Notes under the pieces: model-generated
What the model saw: only the letters and a program-made list of their open reading frames with translations
Told to the model about the DNA's origin: nothing
Databases searched by the model: none
Shown here: positions 27,055-35,729 of the stretch, in pieces
How positions within the stretch are numbered: the stretch's first letter is position 1
How the letters are laid out: each line of letters starts with the position of its first letter
Origin: JBCCTX01 sp965263105
GTDB lineage: Bacteria > Bacteroidota > Bacteroidia > J057
Assembly (NCBI GenBank): GCA_965263105.1
Contig: CBDHGL010000003.1
Span: forward strand, 3,534,001-3,598,000
DNA length: 64,000 bases
Direction of reading: 5' to 3'
Translations under genes and position numbers: made by a program

Positions 27055-28152
27055 ATGGGATTTAAAAGTGGAATAGTCGGATTACCTAATGTGGGAAAAT
27101 CCACCTTGTTTAATTCTTTATCCAGTGCCAAAGCAGAAGCGGCCAATTATCCTTTTTGTACAATTGAACCCAATGTGGGGATGATTCCGGTACCTGACCC
27201 TCGGCTGGATGTTATAACGGAGTTGTATGTTCCCAAGGAGACGATCCCAGCAGTGGTGCAGATTGTAGATATTGCTGGGTTGGTTAAGGGAGCTAGTAAA
27301 GGAGAGGGACTGGGCAACCAGTTTTTGAACAATATCCGAGAGTGTGAGTCTATTCTCCATGTGCTTCGTTGTTTTGCCGATGAGAATATTATTCACGTAG
27401 AGGGAGGCGTAGACCCTGTTCGCGATAAGGAGATCATAGATACAGAATTGCAGTTGAAAGACCTGGAGGCGCTTCAGCGTAAGCTTGAGCGTACTAAGAA
27501 GATGACCAAAGGAGGGAATAAGGAAGCAATGAAACAAGTGGAGCAGGTAGAGCAATTTATTCAACACGTTGAACAGGGGAAAAATATTCGAACACTTGAA
27601 ACCACTCCAGAAGCACGGGAGTTGGTGAGCGACCTGGGACTACTTACAGATAAAAAAGTCCTGTATATATGCAATGTGGATGAGGGAAGTCTACCAGCAG
27701 GAAATATCTATGTGGAGGCGGTAAAGGAAGCGATAAAGGATGAAGATGCTGGGATATTGATAATTTCCGCAGGTTTTGAGGAGCAATTAGCTGAGTTTGA
27801 AGAAAAGGAAGATAAAAAGGAATTGTTGGAAACCGTAGGGCTGGAAGAGCCTGGGCTCAATGTTCTTATTAGAGAGGCATATTCCCTCTTGGGTTTACAG
27901 ACTTATTTTACTGCTGGAGAGAAAGAAGTGCGTGCCTGGACCATCCGGGAGGGGACCAAAGCCCCACAAGCAGCCGGAGTAATTCACACGGACTTCGAAC
28001 GGGGTTTTATTCGGGCCGAGGTAATGAAATACCAAGACTTGATAGAAATGAAATCTGAAGCTGCTGTAAAGGAAGCCGGGAAACTGGCTATCGAAGGGAA
28101 AGAATATGTAGTGGAAGATGGCGATATTATGCATTTTCGCTTCAACGTTTAG
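27055..28152 (+). CDS. ychF: Redox-regulated ribosome-associated ATPase YchF
   Basis: A 365-residue YchF of the Obg family, a ribosome-associated P-loop protein that prefers ATP to GTP. The start GIVGLPNVGKSTLFN is the Walker A region, followed by NYPFCTIEPNVGMIPVPDPR, the DIAGLVKGASKGEGLGNQFL G3 region, and the C-terminal TGS domain with LLGLQTYFTAGEKEVRAW. Length matches the family (363-366). The ATG at 27055 fits the conserved N-terminus MGFKSGIVG. A well-spaced promoter precedes it. Confidence 0.97.
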   Translation: MGFKSGIVGLPNVGKSTLFNSLSSAKAEAANYPFCTIEPNVGMIPVPDPRLDVITELYVPKETIPAVVQIVDIAGLVKGASKGEGLGNQFLNNIRECESILHVLRCFADENIIHVEGGVDPVRDKEIIDTELQLKDLEALQRKLERTKKMTKGGNKEAMKQVEQVEQFIQHVEQGKNIRTLETTPEARELVSDLGLLTDKKVLYICNVDEGSLPAGNIYVEAVKEAIKDEDAGILIISAGFEEQLAEFEEKEDKKELLETVGLEEPGLNVLIREAYSLLGLQTYFTAGEKEVRAWTIREGTKAPQAAGVIHTDFERGFIRAEVMKYQDLIEMKSEAAVKEAGKLAIEGKEYVVEDGDIMHFRFNV

Positions 28153-28186
28153 AAAAACTTCCTGTGAGTTTGCCATAAACTTCCTA

Positions 28187-28194
28187 TATATTTG
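28187..28194 (+). promoter_or_regulatory. Bacteroidota -7 box (TATATTTG) before rhodanese gene
   Basis: TATATTTG is an exact TAnnTTTG match, 31 bases before the ATG of the rhodanese gene. A TTTG at 28169-28172 lies only 14 bases away, shorter than usual, so the -33 element is doubtful. Confidence 0.4.
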
Positions 28195-28225
28195 TACCAT
28201 CCTGCTTGATCCTAAATTTATTACC

Positions 28226-28546
28226 ATGGATATAACCGTACAAGAACTCAAAGAAAGGCTAGACAAAGGGGAAGCACTCGAGATGATCGATGTGAGGGAG
28301 CCTCATGAATGGGAAATTCAACACCTTGAGGGAGTTAAGAAAATCTCTCTTTCACAAATTCCTCAGTCCCTCAACGACCTGGATGAGTTGAAAGATGCTG
28401 AATTGGTCCTCATTTGTCGTTCCGGTGCTCGAAGTGGGAGAGCCACAAAGTACCTGCAACAGATGGGCTTCTCAAAAGCCCGAAATCTCGAAGGCGGAAT
28501 GAAAGCCTGGAAGCAATTCGTTGATCCTAGCTTTGAAGTAGCCTAG
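28226..28546 (+). CDS. Single-domain rhodanese-like protein
   Basis: A 106-residue rhodanese fold. The catalytic Cys64 lies in LICRSGARSGRA, whose six-residue loop is that of sulfurtransferases that carry a persulfide. MIDVREPHEWE and NLEGGMKAW are further conserved motifs. It probably transfers sulfur between thiol acceptors in the cytoplasm; no partner is encoded nearby. The open frame runs back to 28118 inside ychF, but the ATG at 28226 starts the domain and follows a -7 box. Confidence 0.92.
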   Translation: MDITVQELKERLDKGEALEMIDVREPHEWEIQHLEGVKKISLSQIPQSLNDLDELKDAELVLICRSGARSGRATKYLQQMGFSKARNLEGGMKAWKQFVDPSFEVA

Positions 28547-28554
28547 CCCAATCC

Positions 28555-28968
28555 ATGATACTGCATACCTCTGAGATTCGCGTTCGTTATGCCGATACGG
28601 ACCAGATGGGCTTTGTCTATTATGGAAAGTATCCAGAGTACTTCGAAGTAGGACGGACTGAATTGATTCGAGACCTGGGCTTGGCCTATAAGGAAATTGA
28701 AGCAAGAGGTATCCTCATGCCGGTAGCGGAGCTACAAATTCAGTATAAGATGCCTGCCTATTACGACGAACTCCTTGTCTGCAAAACATACATTACTGAA
28801 ATTCCACGAGCTTCCCTGCTCACTACCTATGAAATATTTAAAGAGGATGGAAGCCTTTCTGCCTCAGGTAAAGTGGTTTTAGCCTTCCTCAAAAAGGAAA
28901 ATGGCAAACCTACACGAGTTCCTTCTTTTATGCTAGCGGCTATTGAGGAAAGGTGGACCCCTAATTAG
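28555..28968 (+). CDS. Acyl-CoA thioesterase, 4HBT/YbgC family
   Basis: A 137-residue hot-dog-fold thioesterase. RVRYADTDQMGFVYYGKYPEYF holds the YbgC/4HBT catalytic aspartate (DTDQMG..Y). Members hydrolyse acyl-CoA thioesters in the cytoplasm, some acting on short-chain or lipid-linked substrates. Length matches the family. It lies 8 bases after the rhodanese gene and is probably cotranscribed. tol-pal genes, which often accompany ybgC, are not here. Confidence 0.9.
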   Translation: MILHTSEIRVRYADTDQMGFVYYGKYPEYFEVGRTELIRDLGLAYKEIEARGILMPVAELQIQYKMPAYYDELLVCKTYITEIPRASLLTTYEIFKEDGSLSASGKVVLAFLKKENGKPTRVPSFMLAAIEERWTPN

Positions 28969-29054
28969 AAGGAGCAGAGCCTTAATCTCAAGGAATTATG
29001 TCTCAATTTTTAATTACTGTTCTGGTAGACAGGGATGAAGTCGAGTAAATGGGG

Positions 29055-30587
29055 CTATCTCACGCGGATATTCTGTCCAATCCGCAAACTAGAGGAGGCC
29101 GATAGACCTGAATTTAATGCCAATAATTCATCTACATTACCTGAAGTATATCTGCGGGCGATTTCCCATAGGGTATCTCCTCGCTTTACCTTGTAGAATT
29201 TACCTTGCTGGGGCCCTTGAATACTTAAGGACCTAGGAGTAGAGGCAGAGGCCAATTGCGTTTTGGATCGGGCATTGCGTTGAGCCACTTCTTTTTTTGT
29301 ATAAATTTTCAACTTCTGACCTACCTTTATTCTATAGCGATAGAGGTTGTTCCAGCGCCCTAAGTCGCGTTGAGATACTTCATACTTCTCTGCTATGGTC
29401 CCTACCACATCCCCGGAGCGAACCGTATAGTAAACCGTAACGGTTCCTGGAGGTTGGGGATAGGACTTTCTTGGAGCAGGCTTGGGACGACTTACCTGAT
29501 AATTAGCCGCATAAACAGGAGCATTTGTGCGCTTTTTGCCATACTGTGTGCGAATGGAGCGTTCATTGCTGGCGAAATAATCTCCTACCTGGGGACTCAC
29601 CCGTAAAACAAAGGGATCGGAAGAGTAGGGGATACGCCCCAGTTTAAGGTGTGGGTTGAGGTTAATTAATTCATCGACATCCGTATTCGTCATTTTGGCA
29701 ATCTCCTCCAGGGTTATATCCATCCTTCTAAGGTGGAGGGTATCTTGGTAATAAGAGAAATCTACATCAATTGGGAAAATGTTGTGGTCCGCATGGTAGT
29801 GAAATACATAGGTAGCCGCAATAAAGGCCGGTACATAGCCACGGGTTTCTCTGGGGAGGTAATCGCGAATCTCCCAGAAGGTCCTTTTGCCTCCCGACCT
29901 GCGAATAGCCTTGCGAACATTTCCTTCCCCGCAGTTATAGGAAGCTATCGCCAATAGCCAGTCTCCAAATTCGTTATAAGCGAGTTGCAGGTATCTGACA
30001 GCTGCTTTGGTTGAAGCAAAGGGATCTTTTCGCTCGTCGACATAGGAGTTTATTTCCAATCTATAGTCTCTTGCAGTATAATACATAAACTGCCAAAGGC
30101 CCGTTGCACCTACCCTGGACCTCGCATGGGGATTTAATGCGCTTTCTACGATAGGAAGGTATTTGAGCTCCATCGGCATACGGGCCTTGTCTAACTCAGC
30201 TTCAAATATGGGGAAGTAAGTTTCCTGAAGCCCTAACATCCGCTGTACTTGTTCGCGTTTTTCTTTGGTGTACACATCTATGTAGCGTTGGACATAGCTA
30301 TTGTAATCCATAGGGATAACAGCTGGAATCTCTGAAAGGCGTTCGGCTATAAGGCTTGGAGAGGTATAAACGTTTGTCCCTTTTCTAGTTTCAGACCGTT
30401 GTTTCTGGGGTCTTCTGCGGTCATTTGTCTGCAAATCGGGAAAGTCATAATTGTAATCCACCAGGAAGGAATCCAGAAGATTGAGGATGGGCTCATCGTC
30501 AATGCTATCTCGCTTGCTGGGGTTTTGACTATAGGTAGAGGAAAAAACGAAAAAAAAGAGGGAAACCATGCACAGTATACTTCTCAT
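29055..30587 (-). CDS. Lytic transglycosylase with LysM repeats (MltD-like)
   Basis: A secreted 510-residue murein hydrolase. The first 21 residues are a signal peptide ending SSTYSQ. The SLT domain (about residues 105-260) carries the catalytic Glu in YLPIVESALNPHARS and GATGLWQFM, as in MltD/Slt family 1 transglycosylases, which cleave MurNAc-GlcNAc bonds with formation of 1,6-anhydro-MurNAc. Two C-terminal LysM modules follow, VYYTVRSGDVVGTIAEKYEVS and FYKVKRGDTLWEIARRY, which bind peptidoglycan. The frame is open 78 codons further upstream, over the rpmB leader, but the Met at 30587 gives the signal peptide. Its anhydro-muropeptide product is the substrate pool of the anmK pathway encoded at 12.7 kb. 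Confidence 0.93.
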   Translation of the reverse strand: MRSILCMVSLFFFVFSSTYSQNPSKRDSIDDEPILNLLDSFLVDYNYDFPDLQTNDRRRPQKQRSETRKGTNVYTSPSLIAERLSEIPAVIPMDYNSYVQRYIDVYTKEKREQVQRMLGLQETYFPIFEAELDKARMPMELKYLPIVESALNPHARSRVGATGLWQFMYYTARDYRLEINSYVDERKDPFASTKAAVRYLQLAYNEFGDWLLAIASYNCGEGNVRKAIRRSGGKRTFWEIRDYLPRETRGYVPAFIAATYVFHYHADHNIFPIDVDFSYYQDTLHLRRMDITLEEIAKMTNTDVDELINLNPHLKLGRIPYSSDPFVLRVSPQVGDYFASNERSIRTQYGKKRTNAPVYAANYQVSRPKPAPRKSYPQPPGTVTVYYTVRSGDVVGTIAEKYEVSQRDLGRWNNLYRYRIKVGQKLKIYTKKEVAQRNARSKTQLASASTPRSLSIQGPQQGKFYKVKRGDTLWEIARRYTSGNVDELLALNSGLSASSSLRIGQNIRVR

Positions 30588-30648
30588 CACTATCTTTTTT
30601 CTGGAAAATATTGGCGCTAAGATATCCGAAATAGAATATACATTCAAA

Positions 30649-30679
30649 TTTGTTTTCTCAAGAAGAATAACGAACTTTG
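30649..30679 (+). promoter_or_regulatory. Candidate promoter of rpmB-fabD
   Basis: TTTG at 30649-30652 and GAACTTTG at 30672-30679 (one mismatch to TAnnTTTG) are 19 bases apart, the standard spacing. The rpmB ATG follows 71 bases later, which leaves a leader containing the dyad and the tandem repeat. Confidence 0.45.
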
Positions 30680-30693
30680 CAATCCTGAAAAAA

Positions 30694-30708
30694 ATCGGAT
30701 TATCCGAT
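30694..30708. repeat. 15-bp dyad ATCGGATTATCCGAT in the rpmB leader
   Basis: ATCGGAT and ATCCGAT are exact reverse complements around one T. It lies just downstream of the candidate -7 box, at or next to the expected transcription start, where an operator or a leader hairpin would act. Confidence 0.55.
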
Positions 30709-30712
30709 GTAA

Positions 30713-30742
30713 AAGATACATACAAAAAAGATACATACAAAT
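30713..30742. repeat. Two-copy 15-bp tandem repeat before rpmB
   Basis: AAGATACATACAAAA at 30713-30727 is repeated at 30728-30742 with one change. A 12-base palindrome TACAAATTTGTA (30736-30747) overlaps the second copy, 3 bases before the rpmB ATG. Its role is unknown; it could influence start-site access. Confidence 0.55.
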
Positions 30743-30750
30743 TTGTAGTT

Positions 30751-30987
30751 ATGGCAAGAGTGTGTGAAGTAACGGGAAAGCGCCCGCTCTCAGGGCACCA
30801 CGTTTCAAAGTCCAATAACAAGGTAAAGCGTAAATTCTATCCCAACCTTCAGAAGAAGCGTTTCTATCTTCCTGAGGAAGACCGTTGGATTACCTTAAAA
30901 CTCTCAACTTCCGCTTTGAGAACGATCAATAAAAAAGGGATCACGGCCGTTGTGAAGGATATGAGAGCTAAGGGGATAAAGATTTAG
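30751..30987 (+). CDS. rpmB: 50S ribosomal protein L28
   Basis: A 78-residue L28 of the large ribosomal subunit. MARVCEVTGKRPLSGHHVSKSN is the canonical N-terminus with a single Cys, so this is the form without a zinc ribbon. Length is typical. The longer frame from 30568 is rejected because the Met at 30751 begins the conserved sequence. fabD follows after one base. In many Bacteroidota rpmB is followed by rpmG, which is not present here. Confidence 0.97.
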   Translation: MARVCEVTGKRPLSGHHVSKSNNKVKRKFYPNLQKKRFYLPEEDRWITLKLSTSALRTINKKGITAVVKDMRAKGIKI

Positions 30988-30988
30988 T

Positions 30989-31870
30989 ATGAAGGCATGG
31001 GTATTCCCGGGACAGGGATCTCAATTTCCAGGTATGGGCAAGGAGTTATTTGATAGCTCCGAAAAGGCAAAAGAATTATTTGCTGAAGCAAATGATGCCC
31101 TGGGTTTTGATATTAAACACATCATGTTTGAAGGAAGTGAAGACGAACTTCGGAGGACTGAAGTGACCCAGCCTGCTATTTTTATTCATTCGGTTATAGC
31201 AGCTTATGTCCATGGACTCATGGAGCAAGGAGGTGTTACGGCCGGACACTCCTTGGGAGAGTTTTCAGCCTTGGTATTTGCCGGAGCCCTGGATTTTTCC
31301 AGCGGCTTACGCCTGGTATCTCAACGTGCCAATGCCATGCAGAAGGCTTGCGATATGCAGGAAAGTACGATGGCAGCCATTATTGGTTTAGATGAGGAAG
31401 CAGTAGAGGAACTATGTGCTTCAATAGAAGGTGAGACCGTGGTACCTGCCAACTACAATACCCTCGGGCAGTTAGTTATTTCAGGCAGTCTCCCTGGCAT
31501 AGCAAAGGCAATTACTTTGGCCCAGGAAAAGGGCGCCAGAAGGGCTATCAAACTCTCTGTAAACGGAGCTTTCCACTCTCCTTTGATGGAGCCTGCTAGA
31601 CAAGAGTTGGCAAAAGCCATAGAGGAGACTCCATTTTCTCAAGCCCGTATTCCCGTGTATCAGAACGTAACAGCCCGTCCTCATACTGAACCTCAAGAGA
31701 TCAAAGCAAATCTCTTGCAGCAATTGACAGCCCCGGTTCGTTGGTTGCAGATTATGCAGGCCATGATGGCCGATGGGGTGGAGGAATTTGTAGAAGTAGG
31801 TCCAGGCAAGGTCCTGCAAGGTCTGGTGAAGAAAGTTGATCGAAAATTCCCGACGGGGCATCTTTCCTAA
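30989..31870 (+). CDS. fabD: Malonyl-CoA:ACP transacylase FabD
   Basis: A 293-residue FabD, which moves malonyl from CoA to acyl carrier protein to feed type II fatty acid synthesis in the cytoplasm. FPGQGSQFPGMG is the N-terminal motif, GHSLGEFSAL holds the nucleophile Ser, and FHSPLM the catalytic His. The conserved Arg lies in ISQRANAMQKA-like sequence around residue 115. Length matches the family. It begins one base after the rpmB stop and shares its message. Confidence 0.95.
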   Translation: MKAWVFPGQGSQFPGMGKELFDSSEKAKELFAEANDALGFDIKHIMFEGSEDELRRTEVTQPAIFIHSVIAAYVHGLMEQGGVTAGHSLGEFSALVFAGALDFSSGLRLVSQRANAMQKACDMQESTMAAIIGLDEEAVEELCASIEGETVVPANYNTLGQLVISGSLPGIAKAITLAQEKGARRAIKLSVNGAFHSPLMEPARQELAKAIEETPFSQARIPVYQNVTARPHTEPQEIKANLLQQLTAPVRWLQIMQAMMADGVEEFVEVGPGKVLQGLVKKVDRKFPTGHLS

Positions 31871-31903
31871 TTCTTTCTATCTTGCCACAAGATTACTCTC
31901 TGT

Positions 31904-33706
31904 ATGAAAGCACTTTTTGCGCTTAATCCATATTTGTGGCGATATAAAGGACACCTTCTTTTGGGCATCCTATTTGTAGCTGCCTCCAATCTGTTTGCCG
32001 TATATCCCGCCCAAATTGTGAGAAGTTCTATTAACATGGTAGGCGATATGCTCCTCCTATTCAAAGTCTATCAGGGCTTTGGAATAGAAGACTTTTTGAA
32101 CAATTTTTTGTTTCAGACCCTGGTCTTATTCGCAGCCTTAGTGATAGGAGCAGCCCTTATTCGGGGCTTTTTTCTTTTTCTGACTCGCCAAACCCTGATT
32201 GCGATGTCTAGAAGAATTGAGTTTGATATCCGCAATGATATTTATGACCATTTTCAAAATCTTTCTCTCTCCTTTTATCGCAAGAATCGAACAGGAGACT
32301 TAATGGCTCGCATAGCAGAAGATGTGGGAAGGGTGCGCATGTATCTTGGGCCGGGAATTATGTACACCCTAAATACCATAACCCTTTTCGTGGTGATTGT
32401 AAGTACCATGCTGATTGTCAATGCGGAGCTCACCCTTTATGCCCTTTTGCCCCTTCCCTTTTTGAGCTATCTTATATATCGGGTTGAGTCCATTATTCAA
32501 CAACGAAGCGAGCGCATCCAAGAACAGCTTTCTACTATCACGACTTACACCCAAGAAGTTTTTTCGGGTATACGGGTTATCAAGGCTTACGTAAAGGAAA
32601 AAGCCTCTTCCTCAAAATTTACTGAAGAAACAGAAACCTATAAGCAAAAATCTTTACACCTGGCGAAGGTAGACGCCCTATTTTTTCCACTGGTGGTATT
32701 CTTAGTCGGTATGAGTGTGGTTCTGACCATGTATGTAGGGGGGCGGAAGGTCATTTCAGGCAATCTCACAGTGGGGAACATCGCCGAGTTCATCATGTAT
32801 ATCAACCTGCTTACCTGGCCTATTATAGCGATAGGCTGGGTGACCACCTTGATCCAACGGGCCGCGGCCAGCCAGAAACGACTCAATGAACTGCTTGCTC
32901 AGCGCTCGGAAATTATTTTTGCCGATACCCCTCATACAGTGGAGAAAGCTGAGTTAGAATTTCAAGAGGTTTCCTTCACCTATGCAGATACGGGGATAGA
33001 AGCTTTAAGAGATGTGAGCTTTTCTATTCAGCCGGGGCAAAAGCTAGGCATACTGGGCCCTACGGGTTCTGGAAAAAGTACACTCTGTGCCCTGATCCCA
33101 AGGAGCTTTGATCCAAGCTATGGGACTATTTTGCTCGATGGGCGTCCGTTGGGTCAGTATAGCAAGTTACATTTACGCTCTGCAATCGGCTATGCACCCC
33201 AGGATGTATTTCTCTTTTCAGATACCCTGCAGGGTAATATCGCCTTTGGAAGGCAAGAAGCGAGTTTGGAAGAGGTAAGGGAAGCTGCTCGCTGGGCCCA
33301 GATTGATGATAGTATCATGGGGTTTCCTGAACAATACCAAACTTTAGTAGGAGAAAGAGGGGTTACCCTTTCAGGAGGACAGAAACAGCGCACCGCCATT
33401 GCACGAGCCTGGGTTCGTAAACCCAAGCTTCTGATCTTAGATGATGTCCTTTCTGCAGTAGATATGCAGACAGAAGATGCTATTCTCAAAGAGTTGAAAA
33501 CCTATCGCCAGCAAAATCCCACTGTTTCTGTTGTCATGGTAGCCCATAGAATTTCCTGTATCCAGGATTCAGATCTTATCTTAGTTTTGGAAGATGGAAA
33601 AATAACCGAAAGAGGGAAACACGAAGGATTAATAAAACAGGACGGATATTATTCTCGTATATTCGAAAAACAAATGAAGGAGAACCAACTGACAACCCAT
33701 GAATAG
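31904..33706 (+). CDS. ABC exporter half-transporter (MsbA/MdlA type)
   Basis: A 600-residue fused permease-ATPase of the type I ABC exporter class. The first 320 residues contain six membrane helices, the remainder the nucleotide-binding domain: Walker A (GPTGSGKST), signature (LSGGQKQR) and Walker B (LLILDDVLSAVD). The residue after the Walker B Asp is Asp, not the catalytic Glu, as in one half of heterodimeric exporters such as MdlA or BmrC. A partner half-transporter with Glu is not adjacent. The substrate (lipid, drug or peptide) cannot be inferred. Confidence 0.93.
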   Translation: MKALFALNPYLWRYKGHLLLGILFVAASNLFAVYPAQIVRSSINMVGDMLLLFKVYQGFGIEDFLNNFLFQTLVLFAALVIGAALIRGFFLFLTRQTLIAMSRRIEFDIRNDIYDHFQNLSLSFYRKNRTGDLMARIAEDVGRVRMYLGPGIMYTLNTITLFVVIVSTMLIVNAELTLYALLPLPFLSYLIYRVESIIQQRSERIQEQLSTITTYTQEVFSGIRVIKAYVKEKASSSKFTEETETYKQKSLHLAKVDALFFPLVVFLVGMSVVLTMYVGGRKVISGNLTVGNIAEFIMYINLLTWPIIAIGWVTTLIQRAAASQKRLNELLAQRSEIIFADTPHTVEKAELEFQEVSFTYADTGIEALRDVSFSIQPGQKLGILGPTGSGKSTLCALIPRSFDPSYGTILLDGRPLGQYSKLHLRSAIGYAPQDVFLFSDTLQGNIAFGRQEASLEEVREAARWAQIDDSIMGFPEQYQTLVGERGVTLSGGQKQRTAIARAWVRKPKLLILDDVLSAVDMQTEDAILKELKTYRQQNPTVSVVMVAHRISCIQDSDLILVLEDGKITERGKHEGLIKQDGYYSRIFEKQMKENQLTTHE

Positions 33707-33757
33707 GCTTTTCCGTTTTTAACAATAGCCCCCGATTATTCAGTAAATAGGTTCGTT

Positions 33758-34567
33758 ATGAGATATTGTTTTTTTCTTTTTTGTGCATTTCTTTTTTGTC
33801 TAAGCTCAGTTTTCGCCCAAAGCTCATCTGCCAAATTGAGAGAGGTCTCCAATAAGGCGTTTCAAAAAGGGGAATACCTAAAATACCGAATCCATTATGG
33901 TTTTATCGACGCGGGTATTGCTACGCTAGAAGTCAAACCCAAATCCTATAGGAAGAAGGGCAGGAAGTGCCTTCATATCGTCATGAAAAACGAAACCACG
34001 GGTTTATTCGATACCTTCTACCGAGTCAGAGACACCTATGAGTCCTATACAGATGAAAAAGCCCTTATCTCCTGGCAGTTTAATCGAGATATCCAGGAAG
34101 GGAAGTATAAGAGTTATCGGGAGATCCATTTTGACCATTCCCAAGGAAAGGCAGAATACCACAAAAACTCGGGTGAAATTGTCATGCACGACGTTCCTCC
34201 TAATGTACAGGATGTAATTTCTACCTATTATTTTGCCAGAGCTTCCTACGATCACCAGGAGCTTAAGCCAGGGAGCAAGATTTCCCTCCGCAATTTTATT
34301 GACGAGACTAATTTTGAATTGGAGGCCCGAGTAGAAAAGCGGGAGACCATCAAGGTAAACGGAGAAAAATTTAAGGCCTTGCGACTGAAGGTCATGATAG
34401 AGGAAGCGGGACTTATTACAGATGGTAGTAAGATTACCCTATGGGTTTCTGATGATAAGAATTTGATTCCTCTTGCCTTTAAATCCAAACTCCTCATTGG
34501 ATCCATTCGTGCCGACCTCGTTGAATACAAAAATCTCAAAAATCCTTTTGAAGCTCGGACCATTTGA
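33758..34567 (+). CDS. DUF3108 domain secreted protein
   Basis: A 269-residue protein with a signal peptide ending SSVFAQ. The mature part matches the DUF3108 pattern, with EYLKYRIHYGFIDAGIATLEV at the start, a Y.V.D.YESYTD segment and a C-terminal run of beta strands. The function is not established; secreted envelope roles are suspected. The stop region overlaps the murB start, so the two may be coupled. Confidence 0.8.
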   Translation: MRYCFFLFCAFLFCLSSVFAQSSSAKLREVSNKAFQKGEYLKYRIHYGFIDAGIATLEVKPKSYRKKGRKCLHIVMKNETTGLFDTFYRVRDTYESYTDEKALISWQFNRDIQEGKYKSYREIHFDHSQGKAEYHKNSGEIVMHDVPPNVQDVISTYYFARASYDHQELKPGSKISLRNFIDETNFELEARVEKRETIKVNGEKFKALRLKVMIEEAGLITDGSKITLWVSDDKNLIPLAFKSKLLIGSIRADLVEYKNLKNPFEARTI

Positions 34568-35591
34568 TTCTCTTCCCCTAGAATGGGATGTACCTCTACA
34601 TTCCCTTCATACTTTTGGGACTGATACCTATACGCGATGTATGATGCGCATATGGGATGAAGCCAGTCTTCATCTATGGGTGTCGGCCAATTCCCATTTG
34701 CAGTGGCCTACAATGGTTCTTTCAGGGGGAAGCAATGTATTATTTCAACAGGATTTTAACGGGGTCATCCTTAAGAATGAAATCCTGGGGAGAGAAATCA
34801 TTTCTACCTCCTCTGACCATGTATTGTTGAAGCTAGGTGCGGGAGAGAATTGGCACGATGTGGTCCTGTTTTCCTTGGAACAAGGCTGGGGGGGGATTGA
34901 AAATCTTTCTCTAATTCCTGGAAGTGTAGGGGCTGCACCTATTCAAAACATAGGTGCTTATGGAGTCGAACTAAAAGACGTATTTGAATACCTGGAAGCG
35001 ATCCATTTAGAAACGGGCGAAACCCATACCTTCAACCAAAAATCTTGTAGATTTGGTTATAGGGATAGCATCTTCAAGCAAGAAGCAAAGACCCGGTATA
35101 TGATTACTCGGGTAGTTATTCGGCTTACCCAGTCTGATCACCAAATCCGAACAAACTATGGGGCCATTAAAGAAGAACTCAAAATCCAGGGTATTACTGA
35201 GCCTGGACCCCAGGATATTAGCCGGGTGGTGTGTAAGATTAGGCAAAGTAAATTACCTGATCCCAGTAAATTAGGGAATGCTGGGAGCTTTTTTAAGAAC
35301 CCTCTAGTCTCTCAAACACAATTTGAGGAGCTCAAACAGCTTTATCCTCAGATTCCCCACTATGAGGATGCTAGTGGCTTGGTCAAGATTCCTGCGGCCT
35401 GGCTTATTCAGCAATGTGGCTGGAAAGGGAAGAGGTTTGGTAAGCATGGAGTTTATGAAAAACAGGCCCTGGTACTTGTAAACTATGGCGGAGCGAAGGG
35501 CGAGGATATTTTCAAGCTCTCTGAAGATATCCAACAGTCTGTATGGAGCAAATTTGAGATTCCCCTGGAACGAGAAGTTCAGATTATTTAA
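34548..35591 (+). CDS. murB: UDP-N-acetylenolpyruvoylglucosamine reductase MurB
   Basis: A MurB, the flavin enzyme that reduces UDP-GlcNAc-enolpyruvate to UDP-MurNAc in the cytoplasm for peptidoglycan synthesis. FAD-domain sequence VLSGGSNVLFQQDFNGVIL, the segment PGSVGAAPIQNIGAYGVE, the catalytic Ser motif NAGSFFKNPLV and the C-terminal Glu in EKQALVLVN are all seen. No ATG precedes the conserved N-terminal DVPLHSLHTFG, so a TTG start is needed; TTG at 34548 gives about 347 residues, close to E. coli MurB, and overlaps the DUF3108 stop by 20 bases. Earlier TTG codons at 34473, 34497 and 34521 are possible. Confidence 0.9.
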   Translation: MKLGPFDSLPLEWDVPLHSLHTFGTDTYTRCMMRIWDEASLHLWVSANSHLQWPTMVLSGGSNVLFQQDFNGVILKNEILGREIISTSSDHVLLKLGAGENWHDVVLFSLEQGWGGIENLSLIPGSVGAAPIQNIGAYGVELKDVFEYLEAIHLETGETHTFNQKSCRFGYRDSIFKQEAKTRYMITRVVIRLTQSDHQIRTNYGAIKEELKIQGITEPGPQDISRVVCKIRQSKLPDPSKLGNAGSFFKNPLVSQTQFEELKQLYPQIPHYEDASGLVKIPAAWLIQQCGWKGKRFGKHGVYEKQALVLVNYGGAKGEDIFKLSEDIQQSVWSKFEIPLEREVQII

Positions 35592-35729
35592 AGCCCCCAT
35601 TTTCTTCAAAGAGAATTACATTTTTGAGAAATTTTTACTTCCCCCCTTCGGAAGTAAGAATTTTCAATTTGTTGCATTTGACAAACTTGGGTAAAGTCCT
35701 TTATTTATATTTAAAAATATCCATTATAC

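Noticed and set aside
30588..30821. 78-codon N-terminal extension of the lytic transglycosylase
   Set aside because: It crosses the rpmB leader and start; the Met at 30587 begins a clear signal peptide.
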